From Daucus carota subsp. sativus (taxonomy: Eukaryota > Streptophyta > Magnoliopsida > Apiales > Apiaceae), in the NCBI RefSeq assembly GCF_001625215.2, contig NC_030384.2, forward strand, positions 37,730,390 through 37,794,389: DNA of 64,000 nt, written 5' to 3'. The position numbers and the translations under genes are program-made. Positions 47,339 to 60,600 of the stretch are shown in pieces. Under the pieces are notes generated by a model. It ran no database searches. It worked only from the letters and a program-made list of their open reading frames with translations, and was not told the origin of the DNA. Position 1 is the stretch's first letter; each line of letters starts with the position of its first letter.

Positions 47339-47598
47339 CTCCGTCGGTCCTTCCGTCCTATTTTAGTTGTCACATTTTGTATTGTGTCGGTCAAATTGAC
47401 TAAAATTTGACTGAAATTTATTAATATTTTATCAATTGACAAAATAAAAAAAATATGTCACTAAAAACAACTTTTAATCTACTTTAAGATGTGATTTTCA
47501 GTTTTTTAAAATAATGAGTGAGTGACTTATAATCTTTGATCAAAATTTAGTCAATTTGACTAACAAAAATAGAAATGTGACAACTAGGACGGAGGGAG
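47339..47598. mobile_element. Stowaway-type MITE
   Basis: The left end CTCCGTCGGTCCTTCCGTCC is slightly scrambled relative to the consensus; the right end is GGACGGAGGGAG. The subterminal repeat TAGTTGTCACATTTTG at the left pairs with AAATGTGACAACTAG at the right, and TA flanks both sides (47337-47338 and 47599-47600). 260 bp, non-coding. Confidence 0.88.
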
Positions 47599-47749
47599 TA
47601 ATACTATGTAACTCATTTTGTAGTTGCCAGATTACGACATTAGAGTTTATTTTTAACCAAACAGTGAATTTGATTTTCAGGGACACTATATATGTTCTAA
47701 GAAACATATTGCCAGAGAAAAGATGAAAAACTGCACTAAAATATTCGCT

Positions 47750-48010
47750 AATCATGATTATATTAGAATATTATGGACTGATCATAATTATAATTATATT
47801 AGAATGTTGCGGTACTCATTATTGAATTACTTCATACTATCTCGTTGTATTAGGATGTTGTTAGTTACGATTGTATTAGAATGTTAGTTACGATTGTACT
47901 GCAGTATTGCACCAATTGTATTAGAATGTTGTTTGTTGTAATTATACTAAGATATTGCGTTAATTATAATCAAATGTTGTTAGTTATGATTGTATTAGAA
48001 TATTAAGACA
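47750..48010 (+). repeat. Degenerate TTAGAATGTTG-type tandem repeat
   Basis: The phrase TTGTATTAGAATGTTGTTAG and close variants (ATTAGAATATT, ATTAGGATGTTG, ACTAAGATATTG) recur at irregular 25-45 bp spacing over about 260 bp. It looks like an old, decayed minisatellite. Confidence 0.6.
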
Positions 48011-48567
48011 GTAACAATTTTTTCTTTTATGACGGTAACAATTTTTTTTTCTACAGTACTGACATGAGCATCGAATGAAAACCAAACTGCATGGTCCGAC
48101 TATACTAGGATGTGCTAGTCACAGGTGAGATGTCCTCAAACTACAAACTGATGACTATACTAGCATGTTGCAGTGGTCAGCTTGAATTGCACCCAAACTG
48201 GTAAGGGTATCTGGCACTAGCAAAAAGAAAATATGTTACAGAGAGGTAAACAGATGCTATTAACAAGTTTAAAAAGGCTTACTTTACAGTTTGAATATAG
48301 TTTAATTTAGATACATACTTAATGATAAATAATTTAGAATGGGGTTTGACACATGCTTAATGATACATATTATACAAGTTTAAAAAGGCTTAATTTACAA
48401 TTTGATTATAAAACTTCACAACCATGATTTAAACAAACTCAGTTTATTCTAGTTGCCATCATAATGGTACTACAAATTACACACTATACTTGGCTTCTAC
48501 TAGAACTATAGAAATGAGAGGATTTCAAGATCTTTATTCAGGAAGCATTTCCAGCATTAAACCAATA

Positions 48568-51500
48568 CTATATGGAGTCTTTACGATTCATGTTGGTTTT
48601 TCCCACAGGCTTAGCATCGATAAGCATGTTGACCACCTCTCTCATATCGGGCCGCAACCTCGGGAGCTTTGTGGTGCAAAGTGTTGCAATCTTCAGGACC
48701 TTGATCATCCCATTTTGGAGAAAGTCTGATGCCAGCTTGTGATCAAGAACTTCGAAAACATGTTCGGAATTGTCAAGGTGAGTTGAAACCCAAAACACTA
48801 TATCTCTCCCCTCTCCGTATGTCCCCTCCTCTATTGCTCTTCTACCTGTCACAAGTTCTAGTAACACAACTCCGAAACTATAGACGTCACACTTTTCGGT
48901 GATCTTCAGAGTATATGCCAGCTCTACAAAAAATTCAGAATATAAAAAGAATCAGTTACTCATAATAGCACACTGGTCTTAAAGAGACCATTGTCCTTGC
49001 GTGTGCAGGTTTAATAAGCATCATGCTACACAGATAACCTATTTCAAAAGTAAAATGAAGGAGTAAATTTGAGATAAGAACGTATGACAACAAGTGGTAA
49101 AAGTTTCATATACGGAAAAACCAAGAGTTAGTGAAGGTATACTTGTAGTGTTTTATATGCATAGTTACACACTGTTAAGATATATAGTATATCATCCTAT
49201 TAAGCATTTAAGCCTTTTTTCTAAAACATTGAGGTTTTATGAAAGCTTTTTGACATATACTGCCTTTATTTGATGCTGCTGCAAGATGAGCAGAAACACA
49301 TAGTTGATGCAACACAAACATAACATACTGTTTATTTTCCTACTTTAATCTTTATATTTGATTAACAGTTTGATTTGTGTAATTACTATAGTGTGATAAA
49401 AATCAATTCCTGGACAATTAACAATTTCTATGCTTACAAGGTAAACAGAAAAGAACATGATATCTTTAATAGCATTATCTTTTTAAAACTTACCAGGAGC
49501 AATGTAACCATGTGTGCCTGCAAAACAGTTGGATTCTGAATCTGTAATAGAGTCTTCTACAACCTTTGCAACACCAAAATCTGCAATCTTTGGTTCATAA
49601 TCCTCATCAAGTAAAATGTTGGTAGATTTAATATCTCTGTGGATAATTGGTGGTGAACAATCGTGATGCAGATAAGCCAACCCTCTTGCAACTCCTAATG
49701 CAATATTGTACCTCTGATTCCAATCCAATTCTGGTATTCCACCTTTAATAGTGCGGTGCAAAGCTTGAAACAGATTACCGTTCGCCATGAACTCGAACAC
49801 AAGAAAATTTGAACCCCCTTTCATTAGATACGCATACAACTTCAATATATTTTTATGCCTTATCTTTCCAAGAATTCCCATTTCTGCTGTCAACACTTTC
49901 ATTTTGCCTTCCCACAGTTGCTTCACAGCTACCGATCCTCCAACTTTCTTTGTATCAAGTCGATAAACTTTTCCTGTGCTCCCTGTGCCTATTAAATTAT
50001 CTTCATCCAAATCACAGACATCCTCAGCATCAAATTCGACTTGATGGAAAGTCTCAATCATCCACTTGGAATCTGATACCTTCTTATCAAGGTTGTTTTC
50101 AATATAAGCTTCTTTGAGTTTGAAGTTACGATAACTCAATACCAACAGGCCACTTAGCATACAAATCAAAGCAAGTAGTATGATGACAAAGATCACACCT
50201 TTATTTTTGGAAATACTCCTATATTTCTTTTCACAGACATTTAAACCTTGGTTTGAGTGGCTCTTTAATTGCTCATTGATGCAAAGTTCCTTGTTTCCGA
50301 TGAATGCCTGGTCTCCTCCCAATGTCAAAAGATCAGAGGGAAGTTTCCCAGATAGCTGGTTGTTAGACAAATCAATGGAGCTCAGCTTCAAATTTTGGAG
50401 ACCTTCTGGAATGGAGCCGATTAGTTTATTTCTTGAAAGGTTCAGCGAGTTTAATGAGCTCATCCCGGTAAAAGAATCTGGAATACTGTTACTTAAAGAA
50501 TTTGAAGCAAGATTTAACTCAACCAACCTAGAACATTTACTCAAAGCCGCCGGTATAGATCCAGTCAATGAATTTTGTTCCAGATGCAGATAAGATAATT
50601 GGTTCAGAGCGCCGATGGATGAAGGTATATCTCCAGAGAAGTCATTATAGCTCAAATGTAATTTTTGTAGCTGCACAAGTTTGCCAAGTTCATTGGGAAG
50701 ATAACCTGAAAAGTTATTATTCATCAATTCTAATTCACTCAAACGGATTGAAGCCCCGATGCTTGGAGAGATTCCTCCACTAAAATTATTATCACTAAAA
50801 TCTATTATTGTTGCGTAAGGCAATGCCCATAAACCATCAGGAATTTTCCCAGAAAGTTGGTTCTGGTTAATCCTCAACCTCACTAGGGATTTGCATTTAG
50901 CATAATCATCTGACAATTCCCCGTAGAAATTGTTGCCCAGAGCAAGCAAGTACCATAAATTCCCATTTGCACACAAGAACTTCGGGAATTTACCCGTGAA
51001 TTTATTCTCAGAAATGTCTATACTATTTAAAGGTGAAAACTTCCCAAGGTTTTCTGGAAACTCCCCTGAAAATCCATTCTTGTATATGGATAAACCAACC
51101 AGATGGTGCATATCCCCAAATCCACGAGGAAATTCCCCTGAGAAGTTGTTCTTAAAGAGCTGAAAAACTGTTAAATTTTTCATATTTCCAATTTCTGGAG
51201 GCAACGTTCCATACATCTGATTTGTTGAAATATCAAACTCCTTCAAGAGGTTGAGGGTAGCAAACTCCGGTGGTATTTGACCAGTTAAATTGTTACTGAA
51301 CAACTCAATCTTGTTGATGTTTCGTAGTTTCGAAATTTGTTTAGGAAAAATCCCCGTAAGCTTGTTTGTGGAAATGTCCAATGTTTCTAAAGCATGTAGA
51401 TCAAAAATTGATTCAGGGATTTCACCTGTCAGATTAGATCCAGCAAGATACAACCAAGTCAAGTTTCTAAGATTTCCAATACTCTCAGGTATTTCACCCT

Positions 51501-52059
51501 CATCATAATCATTCATACCAAGTCCTAGAGAAACCAAACCAGTCAATTTTCCCACCCAAGTTGGAAACTTTCCAGCAAAGTAATTAGATGATAAATCCAA
51601 AATCTCCAACTTTACGAGCTTCGATAGATCAGGCAAGTCGCCATTCATATTATTGTCACTGACATTCAAAACTCTGAGATTGCTGCAATTCGCCAACTCT
51701 GGTGGAAGAACTCCTGATATTAAATTCGATGGTAGCACAAGAGAGCTTAAACTCTGGAGCACAGAAATCGACGGAGAAATCTGGCCCGACAAAGACTTAT
51801 TGTCAAGCGAGATCTCGACGATTCTCCCCGATTTTTTGTCACAAGTAACTCCAAAGTATTGACAAGGAGGGTTTGAATCTTTCCATGAATCCAGGTAATG
51901 TAAAGGGTCATTGAGCTGTTTTTTGAATGCTAGTAGGGCTTGGCTTTCTAGTGACTGTGTCACATATGGTGTGAAAAGGTTGAAGAAAACAAATAAAGTA
52001 ACTAAAATTTGGAGGGAAAAAGGAGTCATTTTTGAAAACATAGTGGATGGCAATGTCAT
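48568..52059 (-). CDS. CEPR2: LRR receptor-like kinase CEPR2 (CEP peptide receptor, subfamily XI)
   Basis: Plasma-membrane receptor kinase; Arabidopsis CEPR1/CEPR2 perceive CEP peptides in nitrogen-demand signalling (family knowledge). Two exons: 52059-49494 and 48923-48568 (2922 nt, 973 aa), with a GT-AG intron placed after GYIAP in the activation loop, as in subfamily XI. Signal peptide about 1-35; LRR N-terminal cap with PCQYFGVTC; about 20 plant-type LRRs (LxGxIPxx) from about residue 80 to 585; transmembrane segment GVIFVIILLALICMLSGLLV; kinase with GTGSTGKVYR, VAVKQLW, HRDIKSTNILLD, DFGVAK, AGTHGYIAPE, CDVYSFGVVLLELVTG and TLCTTKLPRLRP. All kinase catalytic residues are present. Two other ATGs follow within ten codons of the start (residues 7 and 11), so the exact N-terminus is uncertain. 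Confidence 0.94.
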
Positions 52060-54637
52060 TTCACAAGATAAAGTTAAGGAAATGCTTCTTTATTAGCTCC
52101 ATTATTGCCATAATGTACCCCATGCCATTACAGGACAGCAAAACACAACATTCAATAAGTCACCTGCACAATCATGGGGTCTCCATCAAATCATATTTAA
52201 TTACCAAGTAAAAATACAATTAGTAAAGGTAGGACATCAATTTGGTTTTAGTTGTGGATTTATACATCCACCTCAAAGAAAATTGAAGTGCCTTTTAATT
52301 TAACCATATGGTGACAAAGTTTCTTACAACAACACTATAATATCTACTAAACACATCAAAAGAGAGGATTCAACAGTTAAAAATAATCATTAAAACCCTA
52401 ATCAAGATTGTGTGTATCTATAACTACAAACACGGCAGAAAGATAAAACAAAGATTCATAAACAAAACAAGTGCAAAAGAATCATACAGCCAAAAAAATC
52501 ATTTTTACACATAATAACAGTGTTAATACAAGCTAAATCTTATCAAAACCACTAACTATTTTTTTTGTGTTTTCAGTTCCAGTTTCCTTAAATCTAAGAA
52601 CCCACAAACCACTGTCAATTTTCATGCAAAATCACAAATCTTTGTGCACAAAAAAGAAAAATGAAAGTTACTGTATGAAACTACTCTACACAACATGATA
52701 ACAAGCGCAGAAAATTACCAAGAAAGATATGCTTGTCTGCAACTGTAAAGCACACCACTCCACTTGTTCCTATGAAGAATCCCAGCAAACAGAGGTCAAG
52801 GAAAGCAAGGAAGCAAGAGGTGTAATAAAAACAAGCTAAAATCTGACAAGGGTATGTGCCAAATAAACTTTTGGTAAAGAAAAAAGAGAGAAATAAAAGA
52901 GAAGAGCAAAAGGGAAGTGTTTGGCAGGTAATGAAAAGGATAAAGAGAGATGAGAGAAGCAGAAAAACATGGGAAAAGAGGTGAAGAGTAGGGGGACAAG
53001 GAAGACAACAGAAGATTAAGACGTAAGTTGATGCATTGTTTTTAGTGGAGAGAGAGAGAGAGAGAGAGAGAGTAGTCCAAAAGGGTGATGAAGTAGTATT
53101 GATAATTGGCGGTGTTTTAATAGGAAGCAAGGTCACTCTAGTTAAGCTCTAGAACTTCATCTTTTATCCCAAACAAGAAAAATGAATTTACTTATCATGT
53201 GAAATAGATATGAATTGCATATTTGCCTAGTACTGTACATCATACTACAGCTACAAATGTTAGGACAGAAAACAAAGAGCATGGGAAATTGTGGATATAT
53301 ATGTAAGCATCTATTCTCACACCTACTTGAGTTATTCACCTTGGCCATCTCTTGCCTTCAACGTCCCTAGTGTAATTATTTCCCGAGAGATGTGTATTTC
53401 GTATAGGTTTCGTTATTTTTTTTCGATATTTCTGATTTTTAAAATTTCTGTAAAATTATTTTGTAACGTGAATATCTGTAATATTTCTTGAAATCTACCA
53501 AATTTTATTGATTCTGCGAATTGAGTATATAATTTATATATGAGTTAGAATCATTCATTCGCTAACTTTTGAAAATTTTAAAGCGATCATAAATGATATA
53601 TGTGTGTGTGTGTCTGTGTATATTTGACTTGTTTAGTGTTTATTTTAGGAAAAAACCTCTTTTGCTATTTCACAAAATGATGCATTTTTCTAAATTACCG
53701 AACTTAAACATTTTGTAGTTAAAAATAGCTCGGAGAGCAAAAATCTCATACTCAACACGGTTTTCCCATTTTTGTATCACAAAGCAAAATGTAGATGACA
53801 CTTTTCCAGAGTTGGCAAAAACAAACGCCAGATTTCACTAATTTAGGAGTATATACAACTGGTACGCTTCAGCACTAAAGGATTTAACATTTGAACGTAT
53901 CACAAAGACGATCCTCATAACCCAGATTTCGAAGGACCACGTCAACTGTGGCATATGATAATCTAGATCGAAGTCGAATAACAGAAAATTTCAAACTGTG
54001 GCAACACATTCTGTCCAAGGGCACTTGCATTGTTGACGCACATAACAACAAAATTTGAAAATCTCAAACTACTTAATTATTACGATAATGCATCTTTTAG
54101 GGAAAAGATAACTACAATTTATGAATCAGAACTGATAAACAAATCAACTTTAAAGATATGATTACCTAACACACTTTTAGCTTTGCGCTCACTACTTTGT
54201 AGCAAAAGTTGCTTCTATTCAGCTCATCTACAGACCGAATTAAGTTTTGAAAAAGAGACCACTTACATTTTGCTCACTTTTATAGTATGTTCAGCTTGAA
54301 TCTGAGTGATTTACTACATATTAATACATAATACAGAGTCATTAATGATTAAAATCCACTACTTCCAGATAACTGAAAATGTGCCCAATATCGAAGCAGA
54401 AAACTCAAAAGCAATCCATCTACTAAAGAAGGTCAAGGAGGTTCTACAAATTCTATAAAGCTAACACTTACAAGTAAGTGCAGCTTCTTAACTATGATAA
54501 TAAACCCCGAGCCGTATAGCCATACCTGCTGATCAGATGCAAACTAGACTGGACACTGCAACTTTAATCCCATTTACCCAAGTAACCCTCTCAAAAATGA
54601 TAAAAGGCCATACTGCATATGTATTTACCTAAAACGC
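52060..54637. other. CEPR2 5' region and intergenic DNA to TIC40
   Basis: No protein gene is supported. Minus-strand 53136-52700 is strongly pyrimidine-rich (CTT/TCTC runs) with a (CT)n tract at 53049-53072, typical of a plant promoter or leader, probably of CEPR2. The rest, 53137-54637, is AT-rich and featureless. Confidence 0.5.
53049..53072. repeat. (GA)n microsatellite
   Basis: A run of about 12 GA units within the pyrimidine/purine-rich stretch upstream of CEPR2. GA tracts are common in plant 5' UTRs and bind BBR/BPC factors (general knowledge). Confidence 0.85.
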
Positions 54638-57600
54638 TCAAGGCGAACCTGTAACTCCAGGAAAGAGTTCTGAAATTTTATTGAAAACATCCATAACCTG
54701 AAATGTGAGATGAGAGAATAAAATCACTTTTCCTATTAAACAGTAGCAAGAGAGAGCAACATTCATAGAAAAAACTAAAACTGGAATGCATATGTGTTTT
54801 TCCCCTAGCCATGAAAAGGATCATCGGTAGTAGTTTTTGCAAGGATGGTTGAACTATAGTTGACCTCATAAAGTTATCTTAATGGAATTTTTTTGCGACC
54901 TAGTTTAAGCAGATATAGATATTTACCCAAGCACTGAACTACTACTTTACCCCCACTTTCTTCTGCCGTTTGATGCCTTTTTGCAGCTTCCCAAAGATAA
55001 TCAAAATAAAGCATCCAAATTTCTGAATATATGATTTTTAGCATTTTCTATAACCTAAAAAAAAAATTAGATAAAAGAACCGGAGGTTCGTAGCAAAAGC
55101 CCATCTACTTCTATTGTAAGGTCTGTGTAAATCTCTAATCTCACCCTCCCAAACCATACTCTGAGAGGTATATGTTTGGTTTATTTTGATGGACAAGATG
55201 AAAGTTATAAAGAAAAATCAGACGTGACACTGCAAAAATTTGCTTCTGCTATGCACCCTTTTTTCTTCATTTTCTACAATAAAAAAATCCACATTGTCTA
55301 TTTCTAGCAAAAGCCACATGATATCCAAAGAAGATGATATTTAAAGATTTACCTCCTTGTCATTTTGGTACTTTGCAATACTCAATGGATTTTGAGAACA
55401 CTGCAAAAGTGTTTAATCAATTAGTGGCCAGTTACAAAACTTATAAGCATGTAATGACATATAATGTAACATTAATTGACAAACTACCCAAAACAGAGAA
55501 TATATAAAGGAATTGACAAATCAGATAGGACATACATCCATGATGGCAGCTTGAACTCTAGGGTTCTGGAAGGCCATGGCAACATCAGGATTCGACATTA
55601 TTTTTGAAATAACTTCTTCAGGGGTAAGTCCGATTTGATCTGCGAGAAATTTAAATTAATGTTAAAAAAAGAGAGGGATCGTGAAAGTAAGCAATGAGTT
55701 GACTCAATTTAGGTCGAGAACTCATTTACTCAGTTTAACTTGCCTGAAGGAAATTATATTCAAGACATTCAGTATAATTTAAAACCAAATAATACAAGTT
55801 AAGCCCAACCCCGTGCCGACTGTTTGCTGTTCTGGCAATGAGAGCTCTGGCGGCAAGAATGCCTACCTCCCTAAAGCTAAAGAGGAATATCCCTTTCAAT
55901 TCACTTGATGCAGACTCGTAGTAAGAACCTTTAAAACATTGTTTTTTTTCCATAGTTCTAGTGCAGCAAAGTTCAATGTGGACAAATTCACTGTTTGATG
56001 TAAAAAAAACCCCAGCAAAGTTCAATATCCAAAGGCTAGTAAGAGGTCTGTTTCCAAGGGCGCAATCACAGAAAATTGTAGTTATAAGGGTGCTACACTG
56101 ATACTTCACCACTCTCCTAACACATTGAGGGGAAAACTACAATTCATGCAGAACAGGAGATAATAAAAGTTAAGAATACTTTCTAAACTATTCGGATGTC
56201 CATGTTGACAATAAAATGCTTGTTTCATCACAACTTGGTATTCCGATTTTGTACAAGATGATGTGGAGATCGTAATAAGTGGTATGTCAATGATTCTAAG
56301 TCTCTTCTTGAATCTTGAAGGGACTTGTGTGCCAGTCCACATTTACTTTGGCATTCCAGAATGTTTCAATATAGTCGACTTTTAGTTGTATAAAAAATTA
56401 AAAAAATGGTATATTATATATAACGTATATGCATAATTGTATAGGATATATAACCGCAAAAGCGTTTAAGCTAAGCTTTAGGGCCTTGTGCTTTTTCCAC
56501 TCTTTGCATTTATGGGGTAATAATTAACCTCACTGTCAAAATTAAAGTTTTGGGGAATATTAGGGTTCTGGGGTTCTAACTTCAGACCGCTATGAATACT
56601 TAAGCATTAATACAATGTTAGATGACCTTCTCCTAGAACCTCAAGGTGTTTGGGTAAAACCATTAATTTAATACACTTAAAGTAAATAGCAGACATGGTT
56701 TTACACCGTTAGAAATGTCCATTTTTCAAAAAATTACATTTGAGTATCAAGTTCCAACATGTGTTCTATCGCATTTTTTGGTATATACCCAAACATTATG
56801 TCAATCTTTTCGAAGGACAAGAAGTAATGCAGTACAAACCAGACGACCCTTTAAGATCAAGCCAAATCAAAATCCAGCCAGTGAAACTTAGTAGGTAACA
56901 ATAATTATCATGCAAAAATCTGTCGCTAGTTTATACAATCAGCCAATAGGCAACAGATAGTAAGATGGCATAAAAGGAGTCCTTGCTATTATTTAATTTT
57001 ATGTATTGAGAGCAAAAGAACTGAAGACAGAGTTGATATCCAGATTAATTTTAAATTTTACTTATTACTAATAATGAAGTGTATATTTTCTAAATGCACA
57101 AATCAATTATTTATAAGAAACTCTTATGCATGCATATGGAGTAGCCGACAAGAAGAAAACACATGGGGATAAAGAAACTCACACAAAGAAAGTACTTGGT
57201 TGATAAATCATAAGCTAAATCACAGTAAATTCAATCAAGGTGTATATACTCACCAAACTGCTCCTTGACCTCAGGACTGCTGAGATCAAAATTTTGCAGG
57301 GAGTCCTTCAATCGGTTGTCCCATTCAGGATTACCCCCCATGCTGTTTCTGAAATATGGAGAAACAAAATTAATGGGAAAAAATTAGTCAGCACTCAGCA
57401 GCTTGGTAACAACAGCTATGCAGCGTTGAAGAATTGATACTATAGTAATGCCAAATTAAGCTGCATAGACTCAAGTATGCCAGTGGTCTTTAAGCAAAAA
57501 AATAAATAAATAATCAGTGGTTAAAGATCCAGATTTATGCAGATATTACTGACACAGTAGAGCTAGTACCAATGCAATTATTGTATGATAGATATTTACT

Positions 57601-60600
57601 CGTCATATCTTAATAAAACAAGTAAAGCCAGAAATCATCTTAAGAACTAAAATAAAAAGGGAAAAACATAATTACTATCTACCACAGAAACAAGCATTCC
57701 CTCCATTTGTAAATGGTCATATCTGAAAAGATCTGAAGCAAATAATAAATGTTGGCTCACCTTTAGTCTCCAAATTACAACTTTTATTTTAGTTGCCACA
57801 GGCTTTAGCAGTTTAACATCATATTTCAAAAACAAGAGGGAAGAAGCGCTAACTGTTACATAAACACAATAACACCTTTCTTTAAGAAAACCACGTAGCA
57901 GTGATATTCCTAAGATTAAGGCAAATCGGCAACCAAGACAATATATGTAAGAAAAAAGAAAGAAATACTTACAACATATCTTGCAGTTGTTGACGATGTT
58001 GAGGATTCTGCAGCATCCCTATTGCAATTACATGAAGCAAAATACCGACAATGAGATACATAAAGATGTTGGGCATTCAAAATACTGAGATATGCCGCCA
58101 AACAAAAGATGGCCAAGTAAAAATGATAGAACAAGTGTTTCCATCCCACTTTTTACATATTAAAAACCATCTGACACCTCATGAATACAAATATACGTTA
58201 ATATATTTTAAGATGGACAATATATCGCAAAAAAAGTTCAAAGAAAAGAACAACATCATAAGCGGCCAGAAAAATAATCTGACACAATCTTACCTTCACT
58301 CGGGGATAGGAGGTGCCATGACCTATCCGAAACAGACACAAGAATAAAAGCTGAGAGCACAGACTTACTTTGGAGGGACAATCTCTTAGCAAGGAAAGAT
58401 TGTGGGGGAACAACTCTGCTATTGGCTAATTTTGAAATCCTTTCTGAGCATTACCTTCTTACTACTTAATGCATTAATTTAATGATATACAAATCTAACA
58501 CAAAACAACAAAACAACTGCTGTTACCCAGCCTAAGCCTACCCTACCCTAAACCACTAATCAACTAAAGCCCTACCCTGGACTAATGCCTTGTCAGTGAC
58601 AGGTGGAAGAAAAATATCAACATTGCCTCCGAGCAGAATTTGTGGCTTCTTACTAATTTTCAAATATTAGATTTCCAATAATATGATCACAACAAACAAA
58701 ACAAACAATGTATACTTGCACAAATGCATACACTTTTCAAGGTAAGTAAAATCACAATTATGATCAACTGAAGGGAGTGAAGTATTAAGAAGGTGTAACC
58801 TACATTTAAAAGTAGTAGGATTCCTCATCTCCTCTGGCAGATAGCTGTGAGAGAAAAATATAAAAATTAACAAGTGAAACTATAACTAATTTACTAACTA
58901 AAAATCAGAGGTACCTTGTGATTTAATTATTTAATGTCCAATTGATAAGAAAAGCCAATATCAACAATGTAGTACTGCATACTTTCAACTATTAATTATA
59001 CAAGTGGCACATGGTTTAGAAAAAGGATCATGTGACTATTTAATTATTGACTGACAAAGAGACGTGGTGGCACTCTTAACTTAATATGAGCTACAAGCTT
59101 GATATTGAACAATTATACAATTAGCATATTATAACCATTAGATGGTATAGAGGGGAAAGCTTTCTTACGGATATATCATCTTTTGCATCATTGGATCCTC
59201 CATCATTTTCTCTAATGCTTCTACTGACAAGACAGGATCTGCTTTTTCTGTTCGTTATAATTGATGACATAACAATCAAAAAAACATTGCAATAAAGAAC
59301 ATATAGATATACTTCAAGACAAAGAAGTATGGGTTGCAACCATAGAAATCTTAGGAACAAGATAGGCACATTATATGTTTGAACTGAAATAAGTTTACCA
59401 TGCATGATCATGTCAATTATTATTCATGGTTTTTTGTACTTGTGTATTAATTTATTTCTTCAAAAGACATACTAGAGATCCATACTCCTTTACTTACTGC
59501 TGGATGAGAAATCCCTTGGAGCATCAAAATCTGGCTTAAAAGCAGCTCCATTTTGAAAACCCTTCACGATTAAGTTCAGGTCAGATGGTACAATGTTTAA
59601 ACCCAGTAAATTGTAAAAAATATTAGTAATAATCCCAGGAATTAAGTGATAACTAAAGGTGGCATTCTTACTTGGGTTTGATACTGAGAATCTTTAGATT
59701 CCTCTTTCTCACTTGACTCCTTGAAACTCTCAAAAGGGTTAGATTGCAAAGTTTCTTCAGGAGATACATCAACGAAAGCTAAATAACAATGTTATGTTAT
59801 TTAGTTAGTTAGAAACAACATAAGATATAATAAGTAAATCTGATTAAATAGCCAACCCAAACACTAGATATAGATTAAACCAAATATTGTCCATGCATCT
59901 AAACAGGCAATTGCTCAAATATAAACCACTAAAATAAGAACGAAAAACAAGATTACAAACCAAGAGAAACCACCCCTATATGACATCACCCAACCTCTAC
60001 ATGACATCACCCGCTCCCTTTACAACATCACCCACCAGGCATCCACCCTCAGCGGCAGCCTCACTCAATACACCCCAGGCCCACTAGAGTCTCACCAAGG
60101 CTCCGGACAGGTCGTGGACAAGCTCCAGGACAGCCCAAGAGCCCAAACTTGGCCCCACCCCGGCCCTACTAGCCCCCCCCAGGCCCGTCTAGGTCCATCC
60201 CCGGGCCCACAACCCTTCATATTCTTCTCAATTTCATTGGTTGCTATTTTAGTGTTTTTTATTGGAGTAAGACCCTATGTAAGCTTACTACAGTAGATGA
60301 GGTAACTTACGCAGGTGCATGCATTCTATTTCTTGCGAGTAATTTATTAAATATAAAGATATATGCTTCAACGCCAATAATGAAGCTAAGAAGCATAAAC
60401 CTTCAGCTGTAATTTATTACTGAATAATATGAGAAAACTAGAAAAGGAATATTTCATTGAAACCTATGATTGAAGAGTTCAACCTGAAATGATAGAGAGT
60501 AAGCAAAATTTAACTGTTACATACAGCCTTTGAGAGATAATTTAAGCCTGTTGCTATAGTGTTCATGCAGTACTACAGACAACAAGTTTATCCGGTACCT

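Larger units (their letters stand above)
46690..48567. other. Intergenic region between CCR4 and CEPR2
   Basis: It contains the CCR4 promoter, a Stowaway MITE and a degenerate TTAGAATGTTG repeat. No gene is supported. Confidence 0.5.

Noticed and set aside
50180-50593. 137-aa plus-strand frame opposite CEPR2
   Set aside because: Antisense of the leucine-rich repeats; no independent evidence.
52681-53136. 151-aa minus-strand frame rich in Ser/Leu/Phe
   Set aside because: It is a translation of pyrimidine-rich leader or promoter DNA. No recognisable family; low-complexity composition explains the openness.
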